Source: an uncultured Lachnospiraceae bacterium (lineage in GTDB: Bacteria > Bacillota_A > Clostridia > Lachnospirales > Lachnospiraceae). Taken from it: 64,000 nt of DNA. The notes under the pieces are model-generated. The model searched no databases. It worked only from the letters and a program-made list of their open reading frames with translations, and was not told the DNA's origin. Of the stretch, positions 1-8,037 are shown in pieces. The stretch is taken from contig CATOMC010000001.1 in NCBI GenBank assembly GCA_951801245.1, positions 164,950 to 228,949 of the forward strand. Direction: 5' to 3'. Both the position numbers and the translations under genes were made by a program. The stretch's first letter is position 1; every line of letters starts with the position of its first letter.

Positions 1-335
1 CCGGTCATGGTAATGTCTCCGGCCACATAGGCATTCCTGCCGGCAGCCTCCTTCGAGATGGCAACCAGATCATGATTCATCTGCCGGATATTACCTTCCA
101 GCCCATATTCTTTGAGTTTGATCCGGTTTGCCGTAAAGGTAGGCGCATATATAATACGGCTTCCTGCCTCTATAAATTCTTTTTGAAGCGTTATCAGCAC
201 TTCTTTATGCTCTAAGATCCACTGCTCCGGACACACCCCTGCGGGCATCCCCCTCTTTTGCAGATTAGAACCGGTAGCTCCGTCCAGAAAGACCGGTCTT
301 TCTTTTATCAAAGCCTGAAACGACTGTTTATCCAT
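1..335 (-). CDS. Homocysteine S-methyltransferase (MetH N-terminal type), partial
   Basis: Reading leftward from an ATG at 335 gives an open frame that runs off the window edge. It begins with a short lead followed by VFLDGATGSNLQKRG and later IYAPTFTANR, both characteristic of the pfam02574 homocysteine S-methyltransferase barrel found at the N-terminus of cobalamin-dependent methionine synthase. The family transfers a methyl group to homocysteine; the zinc-binding cysteines lie further downstream, outside the window. A good ribosome site (GGAGG, 4-5 bases before the ATG) fixes the start. It could be full MetH, a MetH-like protein fused to a methylenetetrahydrofolate reductase, or a stand-alone methyltransferase; the window cannot decide. 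Confidence 0.85.
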   Translation of the reverse strand, partial: MDKQSFQALIKERPVFLDGATGSNLQKRGMPAGVCPEQWILEHKEVLITLQKEFIEAGSRIIYAPTFTANRIKLKEYGLEGNIRQMNHDLVAISKEAAGRNAYVAGDITMT

Positions 336-357
336 ACTACCTCCATAACTCCTAGCA

Positions 358-397
358 GTTCTTGGCGTCCCTTCCAATGACGGGACGCCTTTAGAAC
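358..397 (-). terminator. Intergenic stem-loop downstream of lipoprotein gene
   Basis: GGCGTCCC (364-371) pairs with GGGACGCC (382-389), and the stem extends through GTTCT (358-362) and AGAAC (393-397). There is no clear U-run on the minus strand, so it may be a weak terminator or an mRNA-stabilising hairpin between the lipoprotein and the methyltransferase gene. Confidence 0.5.
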
Positions 398-408
398 TTC
401 TTCTCGCG

Positions 409-1038
409 CTATTCTTCCGCAGGTTCCTCATAAAAAACGGTGTCATCGGTGTCAAAATTATCTTCCGGTACTTCTTCCGAGGGCGTTTCTTCCGGCGCTC
501 CCTCATCGGATGATTCTTCCGTCCCGTCTTCCTCGTCTGTCTTATTCAAAAAGCCGTCTCCAAAGATACCTTCTTCCTGCGTGTAAGTAACGCCCTCACC
601 CTCCGGAATCTCTCCGTGCAGGATGGTAATAATATACTGGATACGTATATTGGCCCGCTCGTAATATTCAAGCGCAGCCTGCCCCAATGCCTCATCGTAA
701 GTGTCTCCTTCATAGGCTTGGTGAAACAGGGCCACTGCTTCTTTCATATTCTCATCCGCCTCATCGGCAAGACTCTCTGCCGCCGAAAACTGTTCCGGGA
801 CTTCCAGTTCTGCCATCCAGGTAATCTCGGTCTGCAGACCATCCAGATAAGCAAGAAGCTGTGATACCGCATCTTCCGAAGACGGATCAATCGCATTCAT
901 ATTGTCATTATAAGTAGCGGCACTTTCAAAAAAAGTATTCATATCCTCCTGATAAGAAGTCAACGCTTCATCTTCCCCGCATGCTGTCAGCAAAAAGCCA
1001 CAGACAATGACAGCACCAAAAAATTTAAATTTTTTCAA
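409..1038 (-). CDS. Predicted lipoprotein of unknown function
   Basis: A 209-residue protein with a lipoprotein signal peptide: MKK start, hydrophobic stretch at about 6-18 and lipobox LTAC with Cys20 as the lipidation site. The mature part is predicted helical, and the last 50 residues are very acidic (Glu, Asp, Thr, Ser), so it is probably exposed on the outer face of the membrane. No catalytic motif is recognised. The start codon is TTG at 1036-1038, supported by AGGAGG about six bases upstream; a nearby ATG is out of frame and stops at once. It has its own near-consensus promoter (1101-1129) and is monocistronic or co-transcribed weakly with the downstream methyltransferase. Confidence 0.75.
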   Translation of the reverse strand: MKKFKFFGAVIVCGFLLTACGEDEALTSYQEDMNTFFESAATYNDNMNAIDPSSEDAVSQLLAYLDGLQTEITWMAELEVPEQFSAAESLADEADENMKEAVALFHQAYEGDTYDEALGQAALEYYERANIRIQYIITILHGEIPEGEGVTYTQEEGIFGDGFLNKTDEEDGTEESSDEGAPEETPSEEVPEDNFDTDDTVFYEEPAEE

Positions 1039-1100
1039 AGCATTCCCCTCCTGCCAAGTCTTATCTGGCGTATTATGTATAATCTATTCCCTATTTAAAC

Positions 1101-1129
1101 ATAGTACTGATGTTCCGCCATTTCGTCAA
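1101..1129 (-). promoter_or_regulatory. SigA-type promoter of lipoprotein gene
   Basis: On the minus strand TTGACG (1129-1124) is followed after exactly 17 bases by TACTAT (1106-1101). It lies about 65 bases upstream of the lipoprotein start. Confidence 0.6.
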
Positions 1130-1161
1130 CCTATTTTTGTTTTCTACAAGGTAATTACCAC

Positions 1162-1203
1162 AAAAAACAGACAGGAAATCCTGCTGTTTTTGGATTTCCT
1201 GTC
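1162..1203 (-). terminator. Rho-independent terminator of arsR-HMA operon
   Basis: A perfect 12-bp stem: GACAGGAAATCC (1170-1181) pairs with GGATTTCCTGTC (1192-1203). On the minus strand it is followed by a six-base U-run (1167-1162). It ends transcription of the metal-binding protein gene. Confidence 0.9.
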
Positions 1204-1252
1204 TATAGATGACTGTGCAGTTCGTATTCAACTTGAAATCTGCTTTGCCTTA

Positions 1253-1471
1253 TCAAATAGCAATTTCACAATCCGGCTCTACTTTTCTGCAAGCCTTCAA
1301 AACCTGCTTCATGACCGCCTTCTCGTCAGCTCCTTCCGTAAATTCCACTTTCATCTTCTGCGTCATAAAACTGACGGTCGCATCTGCCACTCCTTCTGTT
1401 TTTTTCGCTGCTTCCTGCATTTTTTCCGCACAATTGGCACAGTCCACTTCAATCTTATAAGTCTTGTTCAT
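1253..1471 (-). CDS. Small HMA-domain metal-binding protein (zinc/cadmium-type DCxxC)
   Basis: A 72-residue protein that is one heavy-metal-associated (HMA, ferredoxin-like) domain. The metal site is near the N-terminus in VDCANCAEK, that is DCxxC. In this family an acidic residue before CxxC is usual for zinc/cadmium/lead sites, whereas copper chaperones carry MxCxxC. The rest (TEGVADATVSFMTQKMKVEF) fits the usual beta-alpha-beta pattern. It is encoded 12 bases after the ArsR-type regulator and shares its promoter and terminator. I infer a cytosolic metal chaperone or buffer. No P-type ATPase is adjacent, so the partner is unknown. Confidence 0.8.
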   Translation of the reverse strand: MNKTYKIEVDCANCAEKMQEAAKKTEGVADATVSFMTQKMKVEFTEGADEKAVMKQVLKACRKVEPDCEIAI

Positions 1472-1483
1472 GGTATTTTCCTC

Positions 1484-1843
1484 CTAAACTTCCGTCTCTT
1501 CTTCCACATGTTCCATTCCCATGCTTAAGATAGATCTGACATGCTCATCATCCAGAGAATAATAAATTGATTTTCCATCTCTGCGGAATTTGACCAGTTT
1601 GGAAGTCTTAAGAATCCGCAGTTGATGGCTGACGGATGACTGGCTTAAGTTCAGCAGTCTGGCAATATCATTCACACATAACTCCGTCTCAAACATGGCA
1701 TACAGTATTTTGATCCTGGTCGAATCCCCGAATACCTTAAAAAGCTCCGCCAGATCATAAAGAACTTCGTCCGCCGGCTGTTTATTAAAAACCGCGTTGA
1801 TCAGTTCCTCATGTGCTTCTGTGTATTCCTTTGCTTCCATCAT
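1484..1843 (-). CDS. ArsR/SmtB-family metal-sensing repressor
   Basis: A winged-helix repressor of the ArsR/SmtB family. The recognition helix is in LNLSQSSVSHQLRILK, followed by a wing (RRDGKSIYYSL). The C-terminal helix carries D-x-H-x10-H-x2-E (D99, H101, H112, E115 from the chosen start), the exact spacing of the alpha-5 zinc site of SmtB/CzrA. I therefore predict zinc (or cobalt) sensing with metal causing release from DNA. The frame can open at 1864, but that ATG has no ribosome site; AAGGGTG is correctly placed for the ATG at 1843, giving 119 residues. It heads a two-gene operon with the HMA protein. Confidence 0.85.
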   Translation of the reverse strand: MMEAKEYTEAHEELINAVFNKQPADEVLYDLAELFKVFGDSTRIKILYAMFETELCVNDIARLLNLSQSSVSHQLRILKTSKLVKFRRDGKSIYYSLDDEHVRSILSMGMEHVEEETEV

Positions 1844-1869
1844 TGTCATCACCCTTCTTCGCATGATTT

Positions 1870-1892
1870 AACATATGTTTATTTGTTCATAT
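1870..1892 (-). promoter_or_regulatory. Candidate ArsR/SmtB operator
   Basis: Just downstream of the arsR -10 box lie a perfect palindrome AACATATGTT (1870-1879) and a half-site TGAACA (minus strand, 1889-1884) inside ATATG...CATAT (1873-1892). TGAACA-type half sites are usual for SmtB-like repressors. Its position over the likely start of transcription suggests autorepression. Confidence 0.55.
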
Positions 1893-1919
1893 TATAATAT
1901 CATCAATCCTATATGTCAA
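1891..1919 (-). promoter_or_regulatory. Consensus SigA promoter of arsR-HMA operon
   Basis: On the minus strand a perfect TTGACA (1919-1914) is separated by exactly 17 bases from a perfect TATAAT (1896-1891). Such a strong core promoter fits a gene kept off by a repressor. Confidence 0.85.
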
Positions 1920-1940
1920 GTTTTATTCGAAGAATTTCAT

Positions 1941-1977
1941 TGTGAAAAGCAACAGCACTTACTTTTCACACATTAGC
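1941..1977. repeat. TTTTCAC-armed inverted repeat, copy 1
   Basis: TGTGAAAAGCAAC (1941-1953) and TTACTTTTCACAC (1959-1971) form a hairpin (GTGAAAAG/CTTTTCAC). The same two 13-base arms recur, in swapped order, at 49822-49861; CTTTTCACACATTAGC here matches 14 of 16 bases of the second copy. It lies between the divergent arsR and yesM promoters. Function unknown. Confidence 0.6.
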
Positions 1978-2052
1978 CAGGAAGTGATACCTGAATAGCT
2001 ATAAAATGCTCCATCGGCCCGCTTTCGCTCCTTTCACAGCGCCATGAAATTC

Positions 2053-2081
2053 TTGTAAGCCTCTTCTGATTTTGCTATAAT
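2053..2081 (+). promoter_or_regulatory. SigA-type promoter of yesM-yesN
   Basis: TTGTAA (2053-2058), a 17-base spacer and TATAAT (2076-2081). It lies about 50 bases before the TTG start of the sensor kinase. Confidence 0.7.
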
Positions 2082-2130
2082 ATTACACATATCAACAGGT
2101 ACGAATAACACAAAGAAAGGGGATTCACCT

Positions 2131-3912
2131 TTGTACATACAACGTATCAAAAAGAGAGTTTTAAATCTTTCCCTAACTTCAAAACTGAAATACATTTATA
2201 CTGGTTTGATTTTTATCTGTGTTTTTTGTAATCTGCTGATTCTATACAGTTTTTTTACTGGAGAAATGCAAAAAACGGTTTCCACCCTCACTTCACAGAC
2301 CGTAGAAACCGTATCCAAGAATGTGGACAGTTCCCTGTCTGCTATTTCCAAAAGTTCGACATACCTGCTCGGTACAACAGAGGTACAGAATTATCTTGTA
2401 GAAATGAATCAGTCAGAATACGCGATTCTTTCCAAACAGTTACGTAATTTCTTATATATGTCACTTGAATCAATGCCCCTTGCTTCTTCTATTATTGTCA
2501 TGCATCCTTCCGGGGCATATGAGGGTGCCGCACGGTATCACCTTCCTTCGGTACAAGGAAGTTCTCCGACAGACACTTCCTGGTATGAAGACCTACGCAG
2601 GCAGAAGGGCGCCCCTATTTTAACCATCAATGCGGGTGGTTATCTTACCTTCGAGGATGACCATAACTATGTCACTTTGATACGTTTGATCAACAGTACG
2701 GAAAATGCACAGCCGCTTGGGTATTTATTCATTAATATTTCCGTGGACTCTCTTCTTTCCTTCGCCCGTGAAGACAATAGCAATTATTCTGATTTCTATG
2801 TTTCTTCCGGTACCGATACGATCCTTCCGTTTCGGAACGATCACCTGAATCAATGGCTGCAGGATGTCACCATTGATTCTTTGTCTGCCGAAAATACTGT
2901 CAGGCTCGGGCCGGATCGTTATCTATTATTAAAATTTCACACCGCAAACCCTGACTGGAATTATATTGCAGCAATCAATTATAACCTGCTGACCAACCAG
3001 CACAGAGCCTTTATTATCATATCCCTCATCATCATTATGATCTGCTTTGCCTTTTTTCTCCTGATTGCGCTTGGCACCAATCGATTTGTCACCGCACCGT
3101 TACGCCAGCTCATGATTGCCATGAAAAAGCCGGAAACCGGAGATTTTAATCATGCTTATGTAACGGTCTGTCAGGACGAAATCGGCCAGCTTCAAAGTGC
3201 CTACAATGATATGGTGGACAAAATACAGCAGCTTCTTGATGCCAAGGTTTCCGAGCAAAAGAGGCTTCGTAAAGCCGAGTTAAATATACTGCAGGAACAG
3301 ATTAAGCCTCATTTTCTTTACAACAGCCTGGGTGCCATTTCCTATCTTGTCACATCGCAGCAAAACGAAAAGGCTTATGATCTGATCATCTCCTTATCAG
3401 AATATTACCGGGAAAGTCTGAGCAAAGGAAATAAAGTAATACCGCTGTCCACAGAAATCAATATTGTCAAAAACTACCTGAAACTGCAGAAAGTCCGTTT
3501 CCCGGATGCCTTTACAGATGAGTACGAGTTGGAAGAAGCTGCCCTCTCTTACCGGATTCCAAGGCTCATATTGCAGCCCCTTGTAGAAAATTCAATCTAT
3601 CATGGTATTATTCCCACCTGTGATTCCGGTATCATTAAGATCTGTGTCTCTACGGATGCCGGACATCTTCTGATCTGTGTGGCAGATAACGGCATCGGCA
3701 TGGCGCCTCAGGATCTTGACAATATTCTGTCTTCCGGTTCTGAAAGCCAGGCACAGAGTTTCGGGCTCAAAGGAACGATAGAACGTATGCAGATATTCTA
3801 TGAGACACAGGATATCTGTACCATAGACAGCCGTCCCAATGAAGGAACTGCCATTACCTTTTTGATTCCACTGGAGAAAACGGAGAGACAAGATGGAGAA
3901 TTCGATTCTTAA
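2131..3912 (+). CDS. YesM-family sensor histidine kinase
   Basis: A 593-residue membrane kinase. A transmembrane helix at about 20-45 and a second at about 292-313 bracket an extracellular sensor domain (dCache-like by position). A HAMP linker follows, then a His_kinase domain with the phospho-acceptor H394 in IKPHFLYNSLG and an ATPase domain with an N-box (VENSIYHG, near 486) and a G-box (ADNGIGM, near 519). It starts with TTG, supported by AAAGGGG eight bases upstream. The response regulator overlaps its end by 20 bases. Proteins of this LytS/YesM class commonly sense carbohydrates and switch on adjacent import genes, which fits the xylo-oligosaccharide ABC and GH43 genes that converge on it. 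The exact ligand is inferred. Confidence 0.9.
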   Translation: MYIQRIKKRVLNLSLTSKLKYIYTGLIFICVFCNLLILYSFFTGEMQKTVSTLTSQTVETVSKNVDSSLSAISKSSTYLLGTTEVQNYLVEMNQSEYAILSKQLRNFLYMSLESMPLASSIIVMHPSGAYEGAARYHLPSVQGSSPTDTSWYEDLRRQKGAPILTINAGGYLTFEDDHNYVTLIRLINSTENAQPLGYLFINISVDSLLSFAREDNSNYSDFYVSSGTDTILPFRNDHLNQWLQDVTIDSLSAENTVRLGPDRYLLLKFHTANPDWNYIAAINYNLLTNQHRAFIIISLIIIMICFAFFLLIALGTNRFVTAPLRQLMIAMKKPETGDFNHAYVTVCQDEIGQLQSAYNDMVDKIQQLLDAKVSEQKRLRKAELNILQEQIKPHFLYNSLGAISYLVTSQQNEKAYDLIISLSEYYRESLSKGNKVIPLSTEINIVKNYLKLQKVRFPDAFTDEYELEEAALSYRIPRLILQPLVENSIYHGIIPTCDSGIIKICVSTDAGHLLICVADNGIGMAPQDLDNILSSGSESQAQSFGLKGTIERMQIFYETQDICTIDSRPNEGTAITFLIPLEKTERQDGEFDS

Positions 3913-5494
3913 AGTTCTGATCGTTGACGATGAAGAACTGGCACGTAAAATGCTGATCACAGGCACTAACTGGAATGCGCTGCATATGGAGATCATTGCA
4001 GAAGCCGTCTCCGGACAGGACGCGCTGTCCATTATGGAGGAACAGATTCCCGACATACTCTTTACGGATATTAAAATGCCCTACATGGATGGCATGGAAC
4101 TTTGCAGTATTGTGACCAGACGATATCCTCATATCAAAATTGTCATCACGACTGCTTTTAAGGATTTTGATTACGCGCACCAATGTATCAGTCTCGGCGT
4201 ATCGAATTTCCTGCTAAAACCCATTAATCGCAACGAACTTCTTTCAACGCTGTTAAAACTCAGGGAACAGATTGAAAAAGAAAAGCAGCAATGGCTGGAA
4301 TTTGATCATCTGAAAGAAATCCTGCAAAAAAATTTTTCTTATTTAAGAGAACGGTTTTTGCTGGAATTTTGCGAGAACAGTACCCGCTCCGCTTCCACGG
4401 AAAAACAGGTTTCCTATTATTTCCCGGAAGGGATTCCTTCCTATATTCAGGTTACGCTTTTGGAAGCGCATTCTCCCTATGCGGGGAATCTGACCGAGGA
4501 AGAGCGGCTTCTGCAGGATATGAAAAATCTGGAATTTATTAAGAACCATCTGCAAGGAATGGATCATATTGAGATATTTGCAGATAACAAGCATCACCTT
4601 GTACTTTTATCCTATTCTCCTGATGTGCAGGTGATTTCTTTGTGTGAACAGCTTCAGCGCAGTATTTACCAGACTTCCGGCCATGAAATACTGTTTGGCA
4701 TCGGAAATCATTATGACAACTTTTATCAGGCAGATACTTCCTGGATGGAAGCACTGGAATCCCTGAAATTTTGCCGCTATATGCCAAACCAGCCGATCAT
4801 TGTTTACCAGAATGACATTCATGTCCAGAACACAGGCTGGACGATCTCCCCTGCCGAACTGGAAGATATTAAATTCTATATCAAAGCAGGACTTCCTGAT
4901 GCTGTTCAAAAACATCTGTCCACACTTTATACGGAACAGGCCGGCGGACTGATCAGTCTGGAACATGCACGTATGCTGTCCATGACGCTGCTGTCTATGG
5001 CTGTCAATGTGGCAAACGATATTGGTATTCCTCTGGAAGGCCTGTTCTCAGACTATGGCAATTCCTTTTTACAAATTCTGTTAGAACCTACCAGTCAGGA
5101 TCTGCGCAGCCATACCAGTGTATTTTTGATCAGGATGGCAACGGAAATCGCCGCTTACCGGACCAATAAGAGTAAGAATGTCCTCTGGGAAGTGATTCAA
5201 TATATTCAGTCCCATCTGACGGATCCGGATCTGACCCTTGGCTCTGTGGCCGAAATCTTCCATATGAATGACAGCTACCTTAGCCGTACCTTTACGAAGG
5301 AACTGGGCTTTAGCTTCTCCAAATATCTGAACAGGCTCCGTATGGAACATGCCATCACATTGATCAATACCACTGATTTAAAGGCATATCAGATTGCGGA
5401 AGCTGTCGGCATTCCGGATGCTTACTATTTCAGTAACTGTTTCAAAAAATATACCGGCCAATCCATTCGGGATTATAGAAAAGGAACAACCTGA
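3893..5494 (+). CDS. YesN-family response regulator with AraC-type DNA-binding domain
   Basis: A 533-residue regulator. The N-terminal receiver domain has the acidic pair DDEE near residue 9 and the phospho-acceptor D59 in FTDIKMPYMDG, with the conserved Lys in LLKPINR. A long helical middle region (about 130-420) is followed by two AraC-type helix-turn-helices at about 430-530, ending in FSNCFKKYTGQSIRDYR, the usual family signature. It is translationally coupled to the kinase by the 20-base overlap. The likely targets are the binding-protein promoter upstream of 10398 and perhaps the chemoreceptor. Its stop codon is inside the terminator loop region. Confidence 0.9.
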   Translation: MENSILKVLIVDDEELARKMLITGTNWNALHMEIIAEAVSGQDALSIMEEQIPDILFTDIKMPYMDGMELCSIVTRRYPHIKIVITTAFKDFDYAHQCISLGVSNFLLKPINRNELLSTLLKLREQIEKEKQQWLEFDHLKEILQKNFSYLRERFLLEFCENSTRSASTEKQVSYYFPEGIPSYIQVTLLEAHSPYAGNLTEEERLLQDMKNLEFIKNHLQGMDHIEIFADNKHHLVLLSYSPDVQVISLCEQLQRSIYQTSGHEILFGIGNHYDNFYQADTSWMEALESLKFCRYMPNQPIIVYQNDIHVQNTGWTISPAELEDIKFYIKAGLPDAVQKHLSTLYTEQAGGLISLEHARMLSMTLLSMAVNVANDIGIPLEGLFSDYGNSFLQILLEPTSQDLRSHTSVFLIRMATEIAAYRTNKSKNVLWEVIQYIQSHLTDPDLTLGSVAEIFHMNDSYLSRTFTKELGFSFSKYLNRLRMEHAITLINTTDLKAYQIAEAVGIPDAYYFSNCFKKYTGQSIRDYRKGTT

Positions 5495-5507
5495 CCGTTG
5501 TTCCTTT
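5480..5507. terminator. Bidirectional terminator between yesN and the GH43 gene
   Basis: AAAGGAACAAC (5480-5490) pairs with GTTGTTCCTTT (5497-5507), an 11-bp perfect stem with a six-base loop. T-rich sequence follows on both strands, so it can serve the convergent yesN and GH43 transcripts. The yesN stop codon (5492-5494) is within it. Confidence 0.85.
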
Positions 5508-5536
5508 CTACATCCTTATCGGAAATTGCAAGATTT

Positions 5537-7177
5537 TTAGATATATTTGCCGTCAATCTCCATGTCCAGTTCTCTATAGGTAAAGTAATCAAAATCTGCA
5601 GGCAGTCCTGTCCCCAGGCCATCCACACTGAACATCCCTGTAAATGCTCCCGTAAATGCCGCATCGTAAACGGCTTTGATGTATTCGTCAGACAATCGGG
5701 CCGAATCAAACTGATAAGCCGTCTCCTGCCATGTATGCCCATCAAAGGAATAGAAATACTGATAGGAAATACCTCTGACCTGTACTTTCAAATAAATATA
5801 ATCGGCTTCCTTTGGAACCGGGATTGGGGTCTCCTGATAGACACTAAAGGTTTTGCCTAGGTCCGTGGCCACAACATCGATTACCCGACCATAAATTTCA
5901 TGCCATGTAACCTGTATGCAGGACCAGTTCTTTGTATTATAATAGCAGCTTAACCCGGCAGCCTGTTGAATGTTTATGGGTCGGTAGTCAAGCCTGGTCT
6001 CGGCATCAAAGGTAAAATGCTGCCATCTTCTAGCTACATGAGACTGCATGAAGGTAGATGCTAACGACTGCCTTCCATATAGTCTCAAATGTCCGGGGCG
6101 ATCCTTAAGTGACATGGTATTTTCTTCTAGCGGCACCCGGAGAGTCTGAAAATGAAGGCTTAACGTATCCGTGTCAAAGTCATCCCGTTCAACAGTCTCT
6201 TCCTGCTCACAGGCTATCGCATCCATGGGCGCTTCTACTTCCATCCTTCCTTTATGTCCGCCCACAATACGCGGCCAGCCATTATCATCCCATACCAGCT
6301 TTTGAATCCCGGTTTCTCTGCCAAGAGGACACCATCCTCTGTTCTCTGCTATGGATTCGGTATGGTGATGGAGTGGTCTGCCCATCAGATGGGCAAAATA
6401 CCATTCTCCGGACGGCGTCTGCACCAACGAACCGTGCCCCGCTTTCTGAATCGGATGAAAAGGTGCATCCAACGTAGTCAGCATAGGGTCTCCTGGCTGT
6501 GTTTCAAAGGTATCCTGCAAAGATTCCGCTCTGGCCACCCGTTCCTGATGCGCGTATACGGTACCGCCCTGCGCAACAAACAGATAATAGTATCCGTTGA
6601 TCTTATATAAATGAGGCCCTTCTGTAAACCGGTCATTAGTTCCCTTATAGATTACAAACGGTTCTCCGACCAGTTTCTGTTCTTTCTCCGAATACTCCGT
6701 GCACATAATCCCATAAAAAGGATGGTGAAAGCTTCTCGGATCCCAATACTGATTGACAAGATATTTTTTCCCGTTGTCATCGTGGAACAGTGACGCGTCA
6801 AACCCTGCAGAGTTTAATACAACCGGATCCGACCATGGACCCATGATATCTTTTGACGTGATCAGATAATTGATGCAGTCCTTATAAGCGCCGTCGGTCA
6901 CTTTCACATCCGTATACACAAGATAGAAGGTTCCATTGTCATAAGATAAATCCGGCGCCCAGATGCCGCCCGAATCCGGTTCACCCCACATATTTAAGAG
7001 TCTCTTCTCTTGTAACGGATAGGTAAGCAGTTTCCAGTGCACCAGATCTTTGGACGTATGAATTCTGACGCCCGGCCACCATTCAAAAGTTGATGACGCC
7101 ATATAATAGGTATCTTTTACCCGGATCAGACTGGGATCCGGATGAAATCCTTTTAAAACTGGATTTTGTATTTTCAT
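5537..7177 (-). CDS. Glycoside hydrolase family 43 beta-xylosidase / arabinofuranosidase
   Basis: A 546-residue intracellular glycosidase with no signal peptide. The N-terminal five-bladed propeller carries the GH43 catalytic trio: D14 (general base, in HPDPSLIR), D127 (pKa modulator, in GFDASLF) and E186 (general acid, in FTEGPHL). From about residue 330 on, a beta-sandwich domain of the GH43 C2 type follows. Family members of this layout cleave xylose or arabinose from short xylo-oligosaccharides. The frame opens earlier, but GAAAGGAG lies eight bases before the ATG at 7177, which also gives the canonical MKIQNPVLKGFHPDPS start. It is the last gene of the ABC-importer operon, 19 bases after the permease, so imported oligosaccharides are probably hydrolysed in the cytosol. 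Confidence 0.88.
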   Translation of the reverse strand: MKIQNPVLKGFHPDPSLIRVKDTYYMASSTFEWWPGVRIHTSKDLVHWKLLTYPLQEKRLLNMWGEPDSGGIWAPDLSYDNGTFYLVYTDVKVTDGAYKDCINYLITSKDIMGPWSDPVVLNSAGFDASLFHDDNGKKYLVNQYWDPRSFHHPFYGIMCTEYSEKEQKLVGEPFVIYKGTNDRFTEGPHLYKINGYYYLFVAQGGTVYAHQERVARAESLQDTFETQPGDPMLTTLDAPFHPIQKAGHGSLVQTPSGEWYFAHLMGRPLHHHTESIAENRGWCPLGRETGIQKLVWDDNGWPRIVGGHKGRMEVEAPMDAIACEQEETVERDDFDTDTLSLHFQTLRVPLEENTMSLKDRPGHLRLYGRQSLASTFMQSHVARRWQHFTFDAETRLDYRPINIQQAAGLSCYYNTKNWSCIQVTWHEIYGRVIDVVATDLGKTFSVYQETPIPVPKEADYIYLKVQVRGISYQYFYSFDGHTWQETAYQFDSARLSDEYIKAVYDAAFTGAFTGMFSVDGLGTGLPADFDYFTYRELDMEIDGKYI

Positions 7178-7196
7178 GCCTGACTCCTTTCTACGA

Positions 7197-8027
7197 TCAT
7201 CCTTTGACCGCACCGGCTACCATACCGCTTTGTACTTGATTGCTGAATAACAAATAGATAACAACGGTTGGCAGTGTAGCAACCACAAGACCCGCTCCCA
7301 TCGTTCCCCAATCGGTCGTATATTGTCCTACCATTTGCATGATACCGACTGTCAATGTTCTGTATTTTTCCGAATTGATAAAGGTGATAGCAAACATCAT
7401 CTCATTCCAGGTTGAGAGGAATGTAAAGATGGAGATGGTTGCCAGCGCTGGTTTCACCAGCGGAAGCACGATGGAGAAAAATGTCCGGAATATCCCACAG
7501 CCGTCCAGGAACGCCGATTCTTCCAGTTCCAGCGGCAATACCTGGAAAAACCCTATCATAAAAAAGATTGCCATCGGCAGCGCAAACGCAATATAGGGAA
7601 CAATGATCGCCTGATACGTATCCAGCATTTTCAGATTCCGCAGCATAATAAATACGGGAAGAAGCACCGCATGAAGCGGGATCATCAGCCCTATGGAAAA
7701 GAAGGGCTTGATAAAACGGTTGGCCTTTACCCTCATTCTGGCGATCGCATAAGAAACCATACATGCCAGAATATCAGAGATCAGAATGACAATGGCGGTC
7801 ACGAAGATGCTGTTTAGCAAATAATGTCCCACATTCGCATGAAACAGTGCATTTTGATAATTGGACCAATGAAATTCCCTGGGAATGCCCATAACATTAC
7901 CGCTGTAGATTTCATTATTATCTTTCAAAGAAAAGAATGCAAGAAAGAGTAACGGATAAATCTGTACAATAGCAAAGGCTACTAACAGAATATGAAGCAG
8001 AACTTTTGTCGGTTTTATCTTTTTCAT
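7197..8027 (-). CDS. Carbohydrate ABC transporter permease (MalG/AraQ type)
   Basis: A 276-residue inner-membrane permease with six predicted helices. The EAA loop that contacts the ATPase is visible as EESAFLDGCGIFRTFFSIVLP. It is the second permease of a CUT1-type sugar importer, ten bases after the MalF-like gene. A strong ribosome site (AGGAGG) precedes the ATG at 8027. No ATPase gene is in the window, as is usual in Bacillota, where a shared MsmX/UgpC-like ATPase serves many CUT1 systems. Confidence 0.88.
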   Translation of the reverse strand: MKKIKPTKVLLHILLVAFAIVQIYPLLFLAFFSLKDNNEIYSGNVMGIPREFHWSNYQNALFHANVGHYLLNSIFVTAIVILISDILACMVSYAIARMRVKANRFIKPFFSIGLMIPLHAVLLPVFIMLRNLKMLDTYQAIIVPYIAFALPMAIFFMIGFFQVLPLELEESAFLDGCGIFRTFFSIVLPLVKPALATISIFTFLSTWNEMMFAITFINSEKYRTLTVGIMQMVGQYTTDWGTMGAGLVVATLPTVVIYLLFSNQVQSGMVAGAVKG

Positions 8028-8037
8028 CTCTTTCCTC

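Noticed and set aside
1007..1528. A plus-strand open frame over the HMA gene and terminator
   Set aside because: It crosses a promoter, a terminator and two genes and has Phe/Leu-rich composition expected of antisense sequence.
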